Shown here: piece after piece, positions 35,404-61,614 of the stretch
Numbering within the stretch: position 1 is the first letter of the stretch
How the letters are laid out: each line of letters opens with the position of its first letter
From: Symbiodinium kawagutii
Taxonomy: Eukaryota; Sar; Dinophyceae; Suessiales; Symbiodiniaceae
Length of the DNA stretch: 64,000 nt
Direction: 5' to 3'
Assembly (NCBI GenBank): GCA_009767595.1
Contig: VSDK01016340.1
Span: 10,001-74,000, forward strand
Program-made: the position numbers and the translations under genes
The notes under the pieces: generated by a model
Database searches by the model: none
What the model saw: only the letters and a program-made list of their open reading frames with translations
What the model was told of the DNA's origin: nothing

Positions 35404-36010
35404 GACCGGCGGCTTGAAGTTGGTTGCAGGGAAGCAAGTTGCTGATGAGTTTGCAGCTGCTTTCATCGACACACAAAACGATCACAAATATGCTTAGATT
35501 ACCACTGTTGTTTGTTGTGATCCGCATGTGTAATTGCTTCGTAACATGGGCTCAACCAGGCTCAACCATCTAGTTGAGAATGAGTTGATGTTGTGATCCT
35601 TCTGAGAATGGTGAATGATTGATAATGAGTTCGCTTCATCTGCAGTGGACATGTTGCCAAAACTCTGGGCTGATGCTGTCCACGGCTATGGTGGCTGTCC
35701 ATTGTGGTCGAAGTCCCCACCAAACCCATACGGCCTTTGGCGACTGCCAAGAAGACTGCCATCTATGGACACTGCATGTGGCAGCCAACAATTTGTTTAT
35801 GGTGAACTCTAGTTCAGGCAGTGTTGAAAAGTGAAAGTCGATCAGGACCGCCCAAACTGCACAGAGATATATGATCCAGCTCACTATGCTATGCAAAATC
35901 ATTCTATGCGCTAGTGAGCTAGTGGAGATCCAGCTAATGGTGAACATCGCATGGTTTCCACCATGAGTTGGTGGCCACATGTGGCCACTATTAACACCTG
36001 CTAACCATGA

Positions 36011-36277
36011 TTGTTGGACCTTGATTTTCGACACAAAGCCCAGCCTTCATCCTCACCCATTGCTCCGCACAGACGTGAGTTCGGGCTGTTTTCCAACACA
36101 GGCGAAACGGCTCGTGGTTGGCTCTACCGTTCTTTGCGGATGACTCTGATGATTCTCGCTGCCGAGAAGGTCTTTCCACTTGGCGGACTGTATGGCCTAA
36201 AGGTGGGGCCCCAACTGGGACCCCCGCCGACTGTGGGCTTAAAATCTGATGCCAATCCCTCTGCTGAGGTCCGTTGA
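36011..36277 (+). CDS. Plus-strand 88-codon open frame
   Basis: It reads REFGLFSNTGETARGWLYR, SLRMTLMILAAEKVFPLGG and LYGLKVGPQLGPPPTVGLK before TGA at 36275-36277. Base composition is gene-like. Minus-strand frames over the same stretch are also open and end in short basic tails. It lies between the UTP23 start and the coding islands at 37-38.5 kb, against the direction of the array. It may be a mobile-element relic. The family is unknown. Confidence 0.3.
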   Translation: MLDLDFRHKAQPSSSPIAPHRREFGLFSNTGETARGWLYRSLRMTLMILAAEKVFPLGGLYGLKVGPQLGPPPTVGLKSDANPSAEVR

Positions 36278-37488
36278 TCAAAAGCAGCAATGATCAAAAG
36301 CAGCAAATGATTCTCAGAAATATGGCGTCAAAGTTGGGTATCAACAGAATCAGTTTGTAAGAACGAGTTCTGAACTACGTCATGTCATGATGGCTTCACC
36401 CAAGGACTTGCTGCTTAAAGTGACTATCTTTCACCACTTCCCAAGGAACCATGGCTACAATGCAGGTGGTGGCATGTTAAAGTATATCAGGCCAATAGTG
36501 CTTCACAACTTACCTCAAGAGCCTTCACAAATCAAATATCATACATGCAAATATGTACAATTATATCTGTATAATTCAGTGATTAATATGTTTTCACAGT
36601 GCTAAAAGGAAAAAGTTTCAAAGGCTTAGCAGATCACATATCATTATAGCTGCCTCTGTCACAGCCTTGATGTTGCTTGATGGCCGAAGGACCTGTTTTT
36701 TTGATCAACTGACCTGGCATGGCAAGTTTTGCACATACGATTCACAGTGGATCGATCTTCTTTGATGGGATCCAGGATTCATACAACTGAGTCGTGCAGC
36801 TTCTTTGGTTCAACTCCTTGCGTGACACCACATGGCTTGACCGATTGAAGTCCGATAATTCCGGCATGGCGTATCCGGTGCATGAACAGACATATTGAAT
36901 GATAATTGGGGCTACCTCTATGCCAGGCGTTGCGGCTCGTGTCATGATCAAAGAAAGTTAACTGGGGCTACCCTATCTTGACAAACCACCAAATTCTGCA
37001 AGCATTGGAGTCACACAGCCTGACTGATCAGATCAGCTCAGGTCGCCTGAGTTCAGCTCAGGTCTCGCACAGTTTCAGCTGTACCAACCCTGGGGGTCGA
37101 GTTCCGGAGGTCCAACCTCTCCCTGATTTGATTTCGAACCAAGGCCAGTTGGAACGAAGCCGGGGCCATGCAAACGCGAGGTGGCAGCCCACTGAGATGT
37201 CTATGGCTTCGGGACTCCCAAATGGGACTGCTAAATGGGACGCAGGTTTCAATTATCAATAATTATCAATATATGTACCAAATTTAACCAGCCATTCACC
37301 AGCTTCTCAACCATTGTTCACTAACCCAGCATTTTCTTCAATTTGGATGAAACATGATGAAACCAAACTGATGAAGATCTGAAAAACATCCAGAGAAAAA
37401 TTAAGTGATACTGACAGGGCTCAAATCCAGCTGCTCGTCAATGGCTTCGCCCATACTCCTCATACATGATGTCCCCACATCTGTATGC

Positions 37489-37594
37489 TAGTTTCTCAAA
37501 CTTGGCAACCCCCCGCCACAAATGGCTGGTTTAGTACCATACATGCTTCACAACTAGATGCTTTGGGGATACCCCCACGAATTGAGAAAACACC
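37489..37594. mobile_element. Family A introner-like element, diverged
   Basis: AGTTTCTCAAACTTGGCAACC and GGGGATACCCCCACGAATTGAGAAAACACC-type ends are still recognisable as inverted copies of each other. Confidence 0.5.
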
Positions 37595-37599
37595 AAATA

Positions 37600-38510
37600 G
37601 ATCATCTTCAGCGCTCCTTGGTCCAGAGCAGCTTCTCAGATTCGTCCCAACAGGATCCGAAAACACCATGCCATGCGATGACTGGCGACCGCCACCTCTG
37701 CGACATCTGCAGCCCACCTTAAACAGCCAGCGCACGTTGCGCTGGCGCCAGCGGGCAACCTGCAGCCCGATGCACCAGCAAAGCGCCCCTGGGCCAGCCC
37801 CTAAGATGTATAGTTCCGACCAGGGCAGGGGATTCTGACCTCCTAGGCTCCAAAAGTCCGTTATGGGTGGCATGTGTACCCCTGATGTCAATCGGTGGAC
37901 CACGTTTTGGATGCTGGCGGTCGATCACTTGTCCGATCCCAGGTGGAAGCCATGGGGGTACCCCTAATTTGTTGGTCACTGGCTAAAGTCATCATACCTA
38001 TAGGGGCTTGAAAGGTATCCACGTGGGTGTTCATTGTGATCATTGTTTTTTGTGGAAGTGTGGCTTACCCCGCGAGAAATGTGAATTCATGCAAAAACCC
38101 ATGTCATAGTGTTGATGAGTATCCCCTGATATAAACCACTGTCGTCAATTTCTAGCATCCATAAATACTCTGCATACTAATTCATGGTTCTTATCCCCTC
38201 TCGTCATTTTAAACCCCCGACGAGAACTACCAATCAATATCAATCCCTTATCATAAACGGGACTTATGAACCATGAAGCACATGACTGCCCATGATTGAC
38301 CATTATCGACCATGATTTTCCGTGAAGAAGCCAGCTTATGTGCTTGTAAGCCACCATAAACTTGTCACTTACCTTTTTTCGTTGTGTCTCGGGGTGCTCT
38401 GGACAGCAATCACTTTGCCTTCGCCACGGGTTTTCCGTGGCACTAACGTTGCGACCTCGTGCAGAGAACGTCCGGTTACAACTGGAGGAGTCTCTGTGGC
38501 AGGGGTCCCT
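37600..38510 (-). CDS. Coding islands of an unresolved gene
   Basis: Island one, about 38508-38371, reads PPVVTGRSLHEVATLVPRK, TRGEGKVIAVQSTPRHNEK to a textbook donor AAAAAG|GTAAGTG. Island two, about 37850-37600, has two strong frames one base apart: GALCWCIGLQVARWRQRNVR up to TTTAAG|GTGGGC, and then SQRWRSPVIAWHGVFGSCW, DESEKLLWTKER with TGA. A third frame (ALLVHRAAGCPLAPAQRALA, then TAA) fits the phase of island one. I cannot decide among a frameshifted pseudogene, an unseen short intron, or different exon limits. The family is unknown. Confidence 0.35.
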
Positions 38511-38599
38511 GGTGATCCATGGCTTCAGAAGAAAACCAACCAGGCCATACCAACATGGTGTAATCACGGGTAATGAGTAGTTAATGATTGATAAGGGTT

Positions 38600-40390
38600 A
38601 TGATGGTCAATGATGCAAATTAACTGGTTGGTGGTGTCAACCCCTTCGAAGAATATTTTCCAATCATTCGACCATCCCTAAATATTAAAAATCTTGGGGA
38701 GAATCGAGAGGCTTAAAAACCCACCAACCGGTCGGGGTTTCCTAGAGATTTTCCCATCAACCATTTCTGGGATTGTAGGGATAGCTATGAACGGGGCTAG
38801 GGGGATACACCAGTGCTGACCATTCACCATGCACTCTGGAGCAGAACCATCGACATGGCCTGGTCCCCAGGTCAGCCAAACTGTTTGACTTCCTACTCAA
38901 CATATGATTGGACGATGATTGGCCCATGCAGGTACTCCTGGTTTGAGGCATGGCTATAATATCCATAGTATGGATTTCTCTACGGCGAGTACCCAAAAAA
39001 GTTTCTCATGAAGAACTCACATGAACCCGCGTGCGCTGCAGCTGTCAACAAGAGACTGACAGATTTTCCACAAAAACAAGCTAAACATAGCTAAACTTGT
39101 AACAAGGTGTTTGTCGTCGGCTTTGAAATCAGAGTAAAGCCTGCTTCAGCCGCAATCGGATCGCATTGGGATCACAGACCTTGCAAAAGAAGGTTCACCG
39201 ATCCTGCCACCCTGTCAAATGACCAACCATCCTTAGGTCACAGCTAGCAAAACGAGATTGACAAACTGCACAACAGCGTTGTTGCAACATGCAAACACTA
39301 AGGTTGACTGTGATGATGTGACCACTTTGGTTTTTGTTGGGATGTTCACCTCCCCTTTTTTTTGGATTTTTTGGAATGTTGATGGTAGTTGAACATACTG
39401 TTGCTATAGCCTATAGTTGGTTATTACCCATCCTTCAATCCTTGAATAGTTGGATATACCTTTCTAGCAAGGACAATAAAGTCAACAACTGTGGAGTCGC
39501 TTGCCCCACAGGACCATCATCCCTCCACAGCTTTTCCTCTGCCACATCACCGCGAGTCTAGGATAGGGACACGGCGGCTATCCTATGGTTTTTCCTTGTC
39601 CACGCAGGCTGTCAGACTAGCACCATGATGAACCCAACTCCGCACAGATTCACTCTGTGTGTGTGTGTTGTGAGAATCAGCTGGCTGTTGATGTTGTCTA
39701 TTGAGCTGCCACATAGTAGCATAAGGTACTGGTATCCCAACAGAACTGGGGATGGAACCAATCAAAGTCGCACAACCGAGGGAGACAAGCGACCAACTAC
39801 CAGTAACTACCACAGATGACCAATACGGATGCAGGTCAATACCCACTGTGACCATCACCTACAATGGAGAGGTTGTTGTCCCAACATGTCCCAACTACAC
39901 TGCTCAGTTTTGACCACAGAGCGCAGTGTTGACAACTGCAATCAACTGCAGGTAAAGAATGATAAAGATTGATCAAGATCGATCAAGCACTTAATACATT
40001 GCGCAACCATGGCTGAAGCCCAATAATCACGGCCATAATTTCTATTAGGAAAAAGCCTACTGTGACTGGGCTACTTGGTGACGACGGGTTCAATTCTGAC
40101 TAAGCCCGGCAGACTGGACATAAATCCATGGCAAATGAATTCGAGCGCCCATCCCAATTGGGATCCCTGGCGAAAGAGACATTATGGAAGCGTTACAAAC
40201 ACCTTCCTTCGGAAGTTGGGCCTATGTGGCTTCCAACATGTGATTCCAGCCCGCCCCTGCCTTTGAAAGAAAGATTCAAGAAACCAGAAGCAGTGAGTAT
40301 GATACTGACAACTAAAATAATCATTGTGAGATTCCCATTTTTTTTCACGACCACATGAAACCGTGAAGGGCGGGCACTTGAGAATCTGAG
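38600..40390. other. Intergenic or intronic stretch, no gene seen
   Basis: Short repeat words (GGTTTCCTAG, ACCATC) and a few open frames under 95 codons without splice support. It lies downstream of the RING gene's stop. Confidence 0.5.
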
Positions 40391-40391
40391 T

Positions 40392-42988
40392 CTATGGCAG
40401 TGGCAATACGACGTTCAGCCGCACATCCAGAGAGTTCGGCCTTGAGGAGGAGTATGTGGCAGTCCATGGTGGTCCACCGTAAGAGAAGAGGCTCCTGACT
40501 TCTCCCAACACAGCTGATCCCATGGTGATCGCCGAGGAGGCCCACCTTTGGGCGACCTCTACGAGATTTTCCAATGCATCCTCTGGAGTCGCATCTTCCT
40601 GAGGCTCATGGCCCCTGGGCACTGGGACGTCCCCAACTTGCCGACAGAAGGGGCAGTGCAGCAGACCATCCTCTACTCTTGCAACCAGCACCGCAATGCA
40701 ATGAGCACAAATGGACTTGAAGCAGCAGCTGGTGATAGTTGGTTCCGCACCCACGCGGAAGTCACATGCACAAATGGGGCATTCACGCTCAGCTCGACGT
40801 ATCTTTGCCGCGTTTGAGTTCCAGCCCTCGGAATCTGGTCGACACGCCTCAAGAGCGTCCAACGTATTACTCACATTGGACAGGTCATGCTGCCGAAGAG
40901 CTCCTTCCAAATCCCACTCTCCCTTGGACAAAAAATCATATGCTTCACGGGTGCTGCAGCCCAAGACATGTTTGACTCCAGTGAGCAGAGAGGCTCTCTC
41001 ACCTCGAAGATAATCTTCACAAAGTTCACAAAGCCAAGGAAATAGAATGGATGCAAAGACTGTCATCGACATGGGTTTCTGCGAAATCACCAGCTGCTGA
41101 AGGGTGGCGCTTTGACTTACTTGCTTCGAACGGTTGCCTCGGCTTTCACGTGCCAGGAAGCGAACTGACTGCAAAAGCCCTTCCCAAGCACGAGGATCCG
41201 TTGAAGATTCTCTGAAGGACACAAGAAGGTCCGCAAAGCTTGCGGTGGTCAACTTTTGCGAAGCAGCCAAATCCAGAGCTGCGTCTCTGAAGCTGGACAC
41301 CTCTGTTGCTATGGGCTCAACTGTGTCATTGGTTTTCAGATCGCCACCCCCTAAGCGTTTTTGAAGTTCGTGCATGGCTTGCCAAAAGCAAGGAAAGTAC
41401 ACGACTGCACCGGACTTGACTTCTGAAGCTGATCCATCTCCTTCTTTGCATTTCAATCCAGTGGGATCATCCCAAACAAAGCCTTCATCCACTTGGAGCA
41501 TCTGCACAAGCACTGGCACTTGAACTTCGTTGTCAACTCTCAGAAGCTGCATGGCTTTTCGTTGCAAACATCGCTGGGCACCAGACTCGGCAATCAAATT
41601 GCCCACCATGGAAATTGCAGCATCTAAACAGTCCGCCCTGAAGACTGCTCCAACAGGTTGTAGACTTCGCCATTGCTCAAGGACAAGCTCAATGTCTTCC
41701 ATTGAAGGCACTCAAATGCCCAAAAAAAGAGAGAGAGAAGAAAAAAAAGTTCAGTGACTGAGCCATACGCACAAGTAGAGAAATATACACATGGGCTGTC
41801 AAGGACTCATATATGTAAAAGTGCACCATTTGAGACAAGAGACTTCTACATCTGTATTCAATATTCATGCAATCATGTGTGCATGTATGCATGCATGCAT
41901 GTGTGTATATATGTGTGTGTGTATGTGTGTATGTCTGGATGGATCGATGGAATATTTGCACGTGTGCATTTGCCCACATCCAACGACCAATCTGCCTGTT
42001 GATCTGCTTTTCTGCTCAGATTTGGGCTTCACACTCTGGAACAGAGTTCCCACGGCATCTATTGTGGCACCGGCTGAGGGCTCCCACCCATTGGCTTTTC
42101 GATGGGCCAGAGCCAGCTCTGTGGCGTTCAGCAAGGCCTGCCAAGTGTCGTTGGTTCCTAGGGTACCCACTCGAAGTATCCATGGGGGTCCACAAAACAT
42201 CTCCAAAATGGAGCGGATTTGAGGTTTAAGGACATGTGCACTCGCCAAAAAAAGGCCAAAAAGTTCGGAGCAAAAATGATTACTCGGGGACGGTATTTTC
42301 TTGGCATTGGTTGGAATCGTGGGGTCACTGCTACCACAAGAAGTTGATCAACTACCACATATCATGCTCCGGGCATTCACATCGCAAAAATGCCAACACA
42401 GCAAATACCTTGGTCGAACATCCAACTGTCATGAAAAATAATGAACCCTATTGAGTCAGAATCAAGCCATATCAGTCATTGTTGACAACCGGCAATGGCT
42501 TGTTTCACAAATTACCCACTATTGACGAGGTTTGATATGTAGGGTTCCAATCGTTGGTGTACCCCGGTCGTGAGAATACGTGGTTTCCGATGATATCTAC
42601 AGCTGTTCATGTTTGAGGTCGCCACCTTTGCATGAGATACACTGCTGCAAATTCCCCTGGTAGAAGTTGGTACTTTCAACCGTTAATCAACCATTATCAG
42701 CTATCGTTGGCTGTGTTCTCTGAGTTGGTATAGCTGGTATGTTTCCTGTGACCAACAAATGATCGACCATTCTCAATCATAAATGAATCACGATTTGCCA
42801 ACCGTTAGTCAACCAATATCACGATAATTGACCATAGTTACTAACCGTTACCATTAATCAGCCACTGATCCCTACCACGAACTAACCATTGTTACTCTGG
42901 CCATGAGACTGGCATAAGTGTTCAGCGCCCAAGTTTCAAGTTGTGCCTGCAAGCGTTCCTTGAGTTTCTGCAACTGCGGCGCATCCAT
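40392..42988 (-). CDS. RING-finger protein, possible E3 ubiquitin ligase
   Basis: Three exons, 42988-42898, 42157-42035 and 41710-40392, give 1533 bases (510 residues). Donors are GA then GT. The last acceptor follows a long pyrimidine tract. The 42988 ATG reads MDAPQLQKLKERLQAQLET. In the third exon, residues around 90-150 (SMVGNLIAESGAQRC, LLRVDNEVQVPVLVQML, DEGFVWDD) recall a PUB-like helical domain. A UBA/CUE-like stretch follows (KHVLGCSTREAYDFLSKGEW). Then comes a RING-type cluster CPIC, SCC, CAHC, CPFC at about residues 395-440. RING proteins usually pass ubiquitin from an E2 to a substrate. The tail has no known domain. The third exon alone could be the gene, starting at ATG 41702, with the same AG serving as spliced-leader acceptor. 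Confidence 0.75.
41874..41937. repeat. GTGTGTAT/ATGC simple repeat
   Basis: A degenerate TG/CA and ATGC tract in the second intron of the RING gene. Confidence 0.9.
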
Positions 42989-43059
42989 GATTTTCCTCAG
43001 TGGTTCACCGGCAATCACAACTGGTTGATGGAAAAATCGACCGTGGAAAGGACAGCTTG

Positions 43060-43990
43060 TCATGGGGAGATTCCTGCCTGGCTATTCCACGGCATAGATC
43101 CATGCATGCAATTCATGGCAACATGGGAATACATGGAATCCATGATGTCACGTGGGTTATCAGGATACTCCATGGGTAAATCTATGCAATGGGAAATGAC
43201 CGTCCAGAGCTACATCAGTTTTGATGCGGCCGATGCAGTCGCTCGGCTTCAATGATAATGATGTAAGGTGTTGAAGGACAAAGGATACACACGCAAACAG
43301 CGTCAGAACGCAGAAGCAGGAGATAATCGCCACAAAGGAACGATTCTCCGGCTTTCCAGAGGTCTGCTTATGCAACAAGTATCGTTCATCGGAAGCTTGA
43401 TCATGGCACATAGATGAGAATGTAGTCAGCAATCAGCGACAATGAAGTAATGATATTGATGTAGCCAGCAATAACTTGCCAGCAATACGCGGTGATATCT
43501 TGCCCCAGTTCTTTCGCCAAAACTGTCATAACTGTGGAAAGGTTGCATCTGATAAAGACTGTTTGACACTTGCAACCAAAACCCAGAACTCCTTCAAACA
43601 AGTCTAGGTGTCAAGTTTGCTTGTTAATTATAGTCTCGCACCCTACAGGCACCAGCCTTATACACAAGAAAACCATACTTCGGACCATAGCTCTGATCTT
43701 GCGACAACCATCATCATTGGTCACTATTTCCCATTCTTTCCCATGATTCACCAACATTAGTTCGTTCTCAACTTCAACTATTAACCATAGCTGGTTTACT
43801 CATCGACAACCAGTCAACCATCCTCAATCATCGACTACCAGCTGATTCACCACTCAACTATGAACTTCAACTATTGACTATTGACTAACTCAATCGTTCA
43901 ACTTCAACTATTAACTATTGACTATTGACTTCAACTATTGACCAACTATCAACTGATTAACCACCACTCTCTGTTCGTTCGGCCAACTTC
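43060..43990. other. Intergenic region between amylase stop and RING gene
   Basis: The right part (43730-43960) is CAACTATTGACTA-type repeat. The left part has short open frames without splice support. No gene is seen. Confidence 0.5.
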
Positions 43991-43997
43991 AACTGAT

Positions 43998-57872
<13,875 letters not shown>

Positions 57873-58439
57873 GGCAGACCGCTGAAAACGATGGGTTTAA
57901 CATTGGTTGATAAGCCATGACTACTAGCGGTTCAATTGCTGGTTGATGATAGTTGTGATTTAAGAGCTAATACTGGTTGATAACAGTGATTGATACTGGT
58001 GGATGGCTGAAAATCATCGATTGACTCCCTTTTTGTTGCCTCAATCTTGCTGTTGTTGGACCCCTTTTCTCTTCTGGGATTTACGGATCACCCATGGGGC
58101 TCAACATTGAACAGGGGACCCGAGAACTGACGGACCACTACTGCCTCAGGATCAGGGATCATCCATTGGAGATGCACTCAAGTACTGTACCTGTCCCTTC
58201 ATCGGTTTCTGAAAAAGCAAGGTCTGTGTTTGGGCCTACCCCCCTTCCGTACCAAGTTCACCAAGCGGGTCGTCTCCAGGTTTGAATGTGAGCCTTGAGT
58301 TTGCAAGATTGAAGGAAGGCATACAAACAGTGAGACTTCTCTGTGAACAAAAATGAAAGAAATCTCTCGCCTTTCAAGAGCAAACTCCCAGAAATCTTTC
58401 AGCTCAGAAAGATGCAAACATCTCTCTCTACACATACAT

Positions 58440-58635
58440 ATTGTATATATATTTATATATATACACATAAGCGTATACTAATGTCTATTCGTTAGATACA
58501 GTCATTATACAAATATACATACATAAATGAACAGTATATATATACTACATACAACATACAAATATACATACATAAATGATAAGTATAGATCTATATATAA
58601 TTATATATACATATAGTATACAAATATGTATATTG
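58440..58635. repeat. AT-rich low-complexity tract with 22-base direct repeat
   Basis: TATATA-rich sequence containing two copies of a unit with AAATATACATACATAAATGA about 50 bases apart. It is noncoding. Confidence 0.8.
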
Positions 58636-58676
58636 GATCGATTTGTGTTCACTTACACCAAACCTCCTCCTGGCAC

Positions 58677-60012
58677 CTGCCCACCCACACAGCCCGCGTC
58701 CGTGATCTTCGCCATGCGCTCGATCAATTGGGTGCTCTTCATCTTGCGCTGCAACCTTTCGAGCCGGCGGCGCTCGTAGTCCTATGGTAGGTTAACGGTC
58801 GTTAGGAATGTGTATTGACGGTTCTATACTGATGTTTCATGATGGTTCACTATGGTTTATGATGGCCAATGATGGTTAATCATGACTAGTAACGGTTCGT
58901 GAGACGTGATGATGGTGAGACGTGATGATGGTTCTATACTGGTGGTCAATGATGGTTCTGTACTGATGGTGAATGATGGTTAGTGGTGGCCAATGATGGT
59001 TGATGACTTCACGATGGTTGACAATGCTTCGTGATGATTAACGATCGCTAATGGTTCCAAGGAAATGTGCAGATCAAGGATCAACGATCAACCAATTGCG
59101 CTGAATGCAGCAGGTGAGCCCCTGAATGCCTAGACTTTAGCCCGCAAGGAATCCATGGGTCCAACCACAAGGACGTTGTGAACGGCATTAGGATCATCAA
59201 CAGTTACTCAGTGGTTGTCTGATCTCCTGCGGTCTACCTTCGAGCCATTAAGTGGGGGATGACACTCTTCTCTGCCCGAAAAACACGAAAGACCTAAGGG
59301 GATAGCTGAAAGTGTTGATCAACACTAAGACCAAGACTAGACTGTTGATCAATATCATGGTCGATGACCGCTTATAGATTCATAGATTCTATGGTTGAGT
59401 GATCTAATATCATGGCTGAGTGATCTAATCTATTCTTTCAATAGATCAGTTTCTGTGCAGTCACCTACAACCATTTCCCGATGCCCAATGCCTCCCTAAG
59501 GGGTAGCAGCAATAAGATGGATGCGGCCACGGGTCACAAGCCTGTACCTCTGGTGTACCATCATTAACCATTGTGTTCCCTAATATTGTTGGGTATTGTC
59601 CTTCATAAGAGTGATGATTAATATTGACCCATATCCAAATAGGGAAAGCAGCGGTGCAGGTTGTTGTGCATCGCTTTTCTTCCCTGATTGTTGTCAACTT
59701 TCCACCAAATGTGTTGGCAATCCATGGTGGCAACAACAGAAATTGTCAAATGTATGGGGTACACACCAAATTCATACCATCGACAGTGGTTGATAATGAT
59801 GTTGAAATGCCAAAATGATAATTTGCCGCCGTTGATCCCTGGCAAGTAACTGGATTGTATGTTGGAAAAAATGTTGGCCTATGAAATAACAAATCTATTG
59901 CTACGGGATACAACCCCAAAGTCATCACCCTGGCTGCCATCCTCGGCCTGTTGAGCTTGGCTCTTTCTTCGATGGAATTCAACTCCTTGCCAGTTGGCAT
60001 GTCAGAACCCAT
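58677..60012 (-). CDS. Candidate two exons upstream of amylase
   Basis: Exon one, 60012-59929, starts with ATG and reads MGSDMPTGKELNSIEERAKL, then NRPRMAAR up to AGG|GT. Exon two, 58781-58677, reads DYERRRLERLQRKMKSTQL, IERMAKITDAG up to CAG|GTGCC. Both have AG|G or in-phase limits, and both are phase 0. They could form the start of a short basic helical protein, or a 5' extension of the amylase gene, whose 57881-57803 exon begins in the compatible phase (RSAMDSQDTVDPSK). The first exon overlaps a possible last exon of the RCC1-like gene in another frame. Confidence 0.4.
59526..59636. mobile_element. Family B introner-like element
   Basis: CCACGGGTCACAAGCCTG to TTAATATTGACCCATATCC with inner CATTAACCATTGTGTTCCC. 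It lies between the two candidate exons at 59929 and 58781. Confidence 0.65.
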
Positions 60013-60282
60013 CTCTCTCGGCGTTTTCGCACGTCAAATTTCTCAGCCGCTCTTGGACCCTGGAGCTGACAACACCACGCTCCTAGGGTGTTCTCCCAGT
60101 TTCAATACACGAAAGACAATCCCTTTGATCAAACCGTGGCATCCATGTATAACTCTGGTGCTGCACTGCTGCACCTCTTAAATTTCCTGGTTAAAATGAT
60201 CACGTCTGCATGGTGTTTATATGAAAATAGCGCACAAATGTTGTCATCCCAACCTCGCTGTCAGATGCTGCCGGCATTTTTC

Positions 60283-61614
60283 CTACAAACTTCCGAGCTG
60301 CTGTTGGACAGTCGAACTGTCCCCCCCACACTCAGGATCTCCCCACGTGACTATACAGCCATCTTCCCTGATAGCTGCGAACGCGCTGGAAGTGGCTTCA
60401 ATCTGCTTTACATTTTGCAGCTGATGCTGCACACCAGAGCTGTCCCCACCATGCTCTGGGTCCCCCCATGTAACGACTGAGCCATCACTCAAAATGGCAG
60501 CGAATGCCCAGTACGTGGAGCACAACTGCTGGACACCTTGCAGCTGATCCCGGACATCCGAGCAATCACCACCACAGCCTGGATCTCCCCAGGTCACAAC
60601 GGACCCGTCGGAGAGGATTGCGGCAAACGCCGAAAGTGAGCCCTTCATCGTCTGCACATGTTTCAGCTGCTGTTGAACGGCAGAGCTGTTCCCACCACCG
60701 GCTTGATCGCCCCACGTTACGACAGAGCCATCAGCTAAAACAGCCGCAAAGGCATCAAACGTTGAGTGCAGTTGCTGCACATTCTGGAGCTTGTCTTGGA
60801 CGGCATTGCTGTCACCACCAAACCATCGCTCGCCAAATGTTGCAACAGACCCGTCGTCCAACAGTGCAGCAAACGCAAAACGTGTTGCACAAGTCTGCTG
60901 GACATTGTTCAGCTGGGCCATTCTTTCGAAACCCCAGTTCTCCTGTGGATCACCCCACGAGACCAGAGATCCATCTTCCAATGTCGCAACGAATGCTGTG
61001 CTTGATGCACAAAGTTGCTTCACATTTTTCAGCTGATGCTGGACGGCCGAGCTGTCGCCACCGTGCACCCGTGCCCCCCACGTGACGATTGAGCCATCTT
61101 CTTTGACTGCCGCAAATGCCTCGGTGGTGCCCTCTATCTTCTTCACTCCTTGGAGTCGATGTTTGACATGTTCACTGTCCCCTCCATGTGATTGAATACC
61201 CCAGGTCACCACTGAGCCATCAGCCAAAATGGCAGCAAAAGCGAAAGCGGAAGTCTCAATGTTGAGGACACCTCTCAGCTGATCCTTCACTTCTGAAGAA
61301 TCACCGCCATGATCTGGAAGGCCCCATGTAACGACCTCATCGCACCCGTGGCACCACAAGGCAAAAGCTCCTTCATTGCCTGCTAGCATTGCTTGTCGCA
61401 CAACAGCCGTTAGATAGTCATCTTCTTGAAGTCCTACAGCTTGCAGTGATGCATCAGGATCAATCAGGGCAACGCCTGATGCAGTCACTAGCTTCAGAAA
61501 CCCAATTCCGAACGCTTCTTGAGCTAGAATCTTCAAATCCCTGACTGTGGCCGAGGGCTCAAGGGAGAAGCTTTTCCGCTTTCCGCTGGGCAAAGCGACA
61601 TGTAATTGAACCAT
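60283..61614 (-). CDS. Ubiquitin-like plus RCC1-like repeat protein
   Basis: A single long frame of 443 residues from ATG 61614. Residues 1-75 look ubiquitin-like (MVQLHVALPSGKRKSFSLEP, TVRDLKILAQEAFG, GLQEDDYLTAVV). Then come eight units of about 41 residues, each like AFAAILSDGSVVTWGDPEHG followed by GDSS, a VQxQLxNV helix and an Ala-Phe turn. A partial ninth unit reads GGDSSTVQQQLGSL, then TAG. RCC1-like repeats fold as beta-propellers. Such long repeat proteins are common in dinoflagellates. An upstream in-frame extension to 61797 lacks family features. The abrupt last repeat suggests splicing: a GA donor after GACAGTTC would join in phase to 60059-60002 (VQERLRNLTCENAERDGF, TGA). Its substrate or partner is unknown. 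Confidence 0.85.
   Translation of the reverse strand: MVQLHVALPSGKRKSFSLEPSATVRDLKILAQEAFGIGFLKLVTASGVALIDPDASLQAVGLQEDDYLTAVVRQAMLAGNEGAFALWCHGCDEVVTWGLPDHGGDSSEVKDQLRGVLNIETSAFAFAAILADGSVVTWGIQSHGGDSEHVKHRLQGVKKIEGTTEAFAAVKEDGSIVTWGARVHGGDSSAVQHQLKNVKQLCASSTAFVATLEDGSLVSWGDPQENWGFERMAQLNNVQQTCATRFAFAALLDDGSVATFGERWFGGDSNAVQDKLQNVQQLHSTFDAFAAVLADGSVVTWGDQAGGGNSSAVQQQLKHVQTMKGSLSAFAAILSDGSVVTWGDPGCGGDCSDVRDQLQGVQQLCSTYWAFAAILSDGSVVTWGDPEHGGDSSGVQHQLQNVKQIEATSSAFAAIREDGCIVTWGDPECGGDSSTVQQQLGSL

Noticed and set aside
60504..61085. 193-codon plus-strand ORF
   Set aside because: It is the antisense shadow of the regular RCC1-like repeats.
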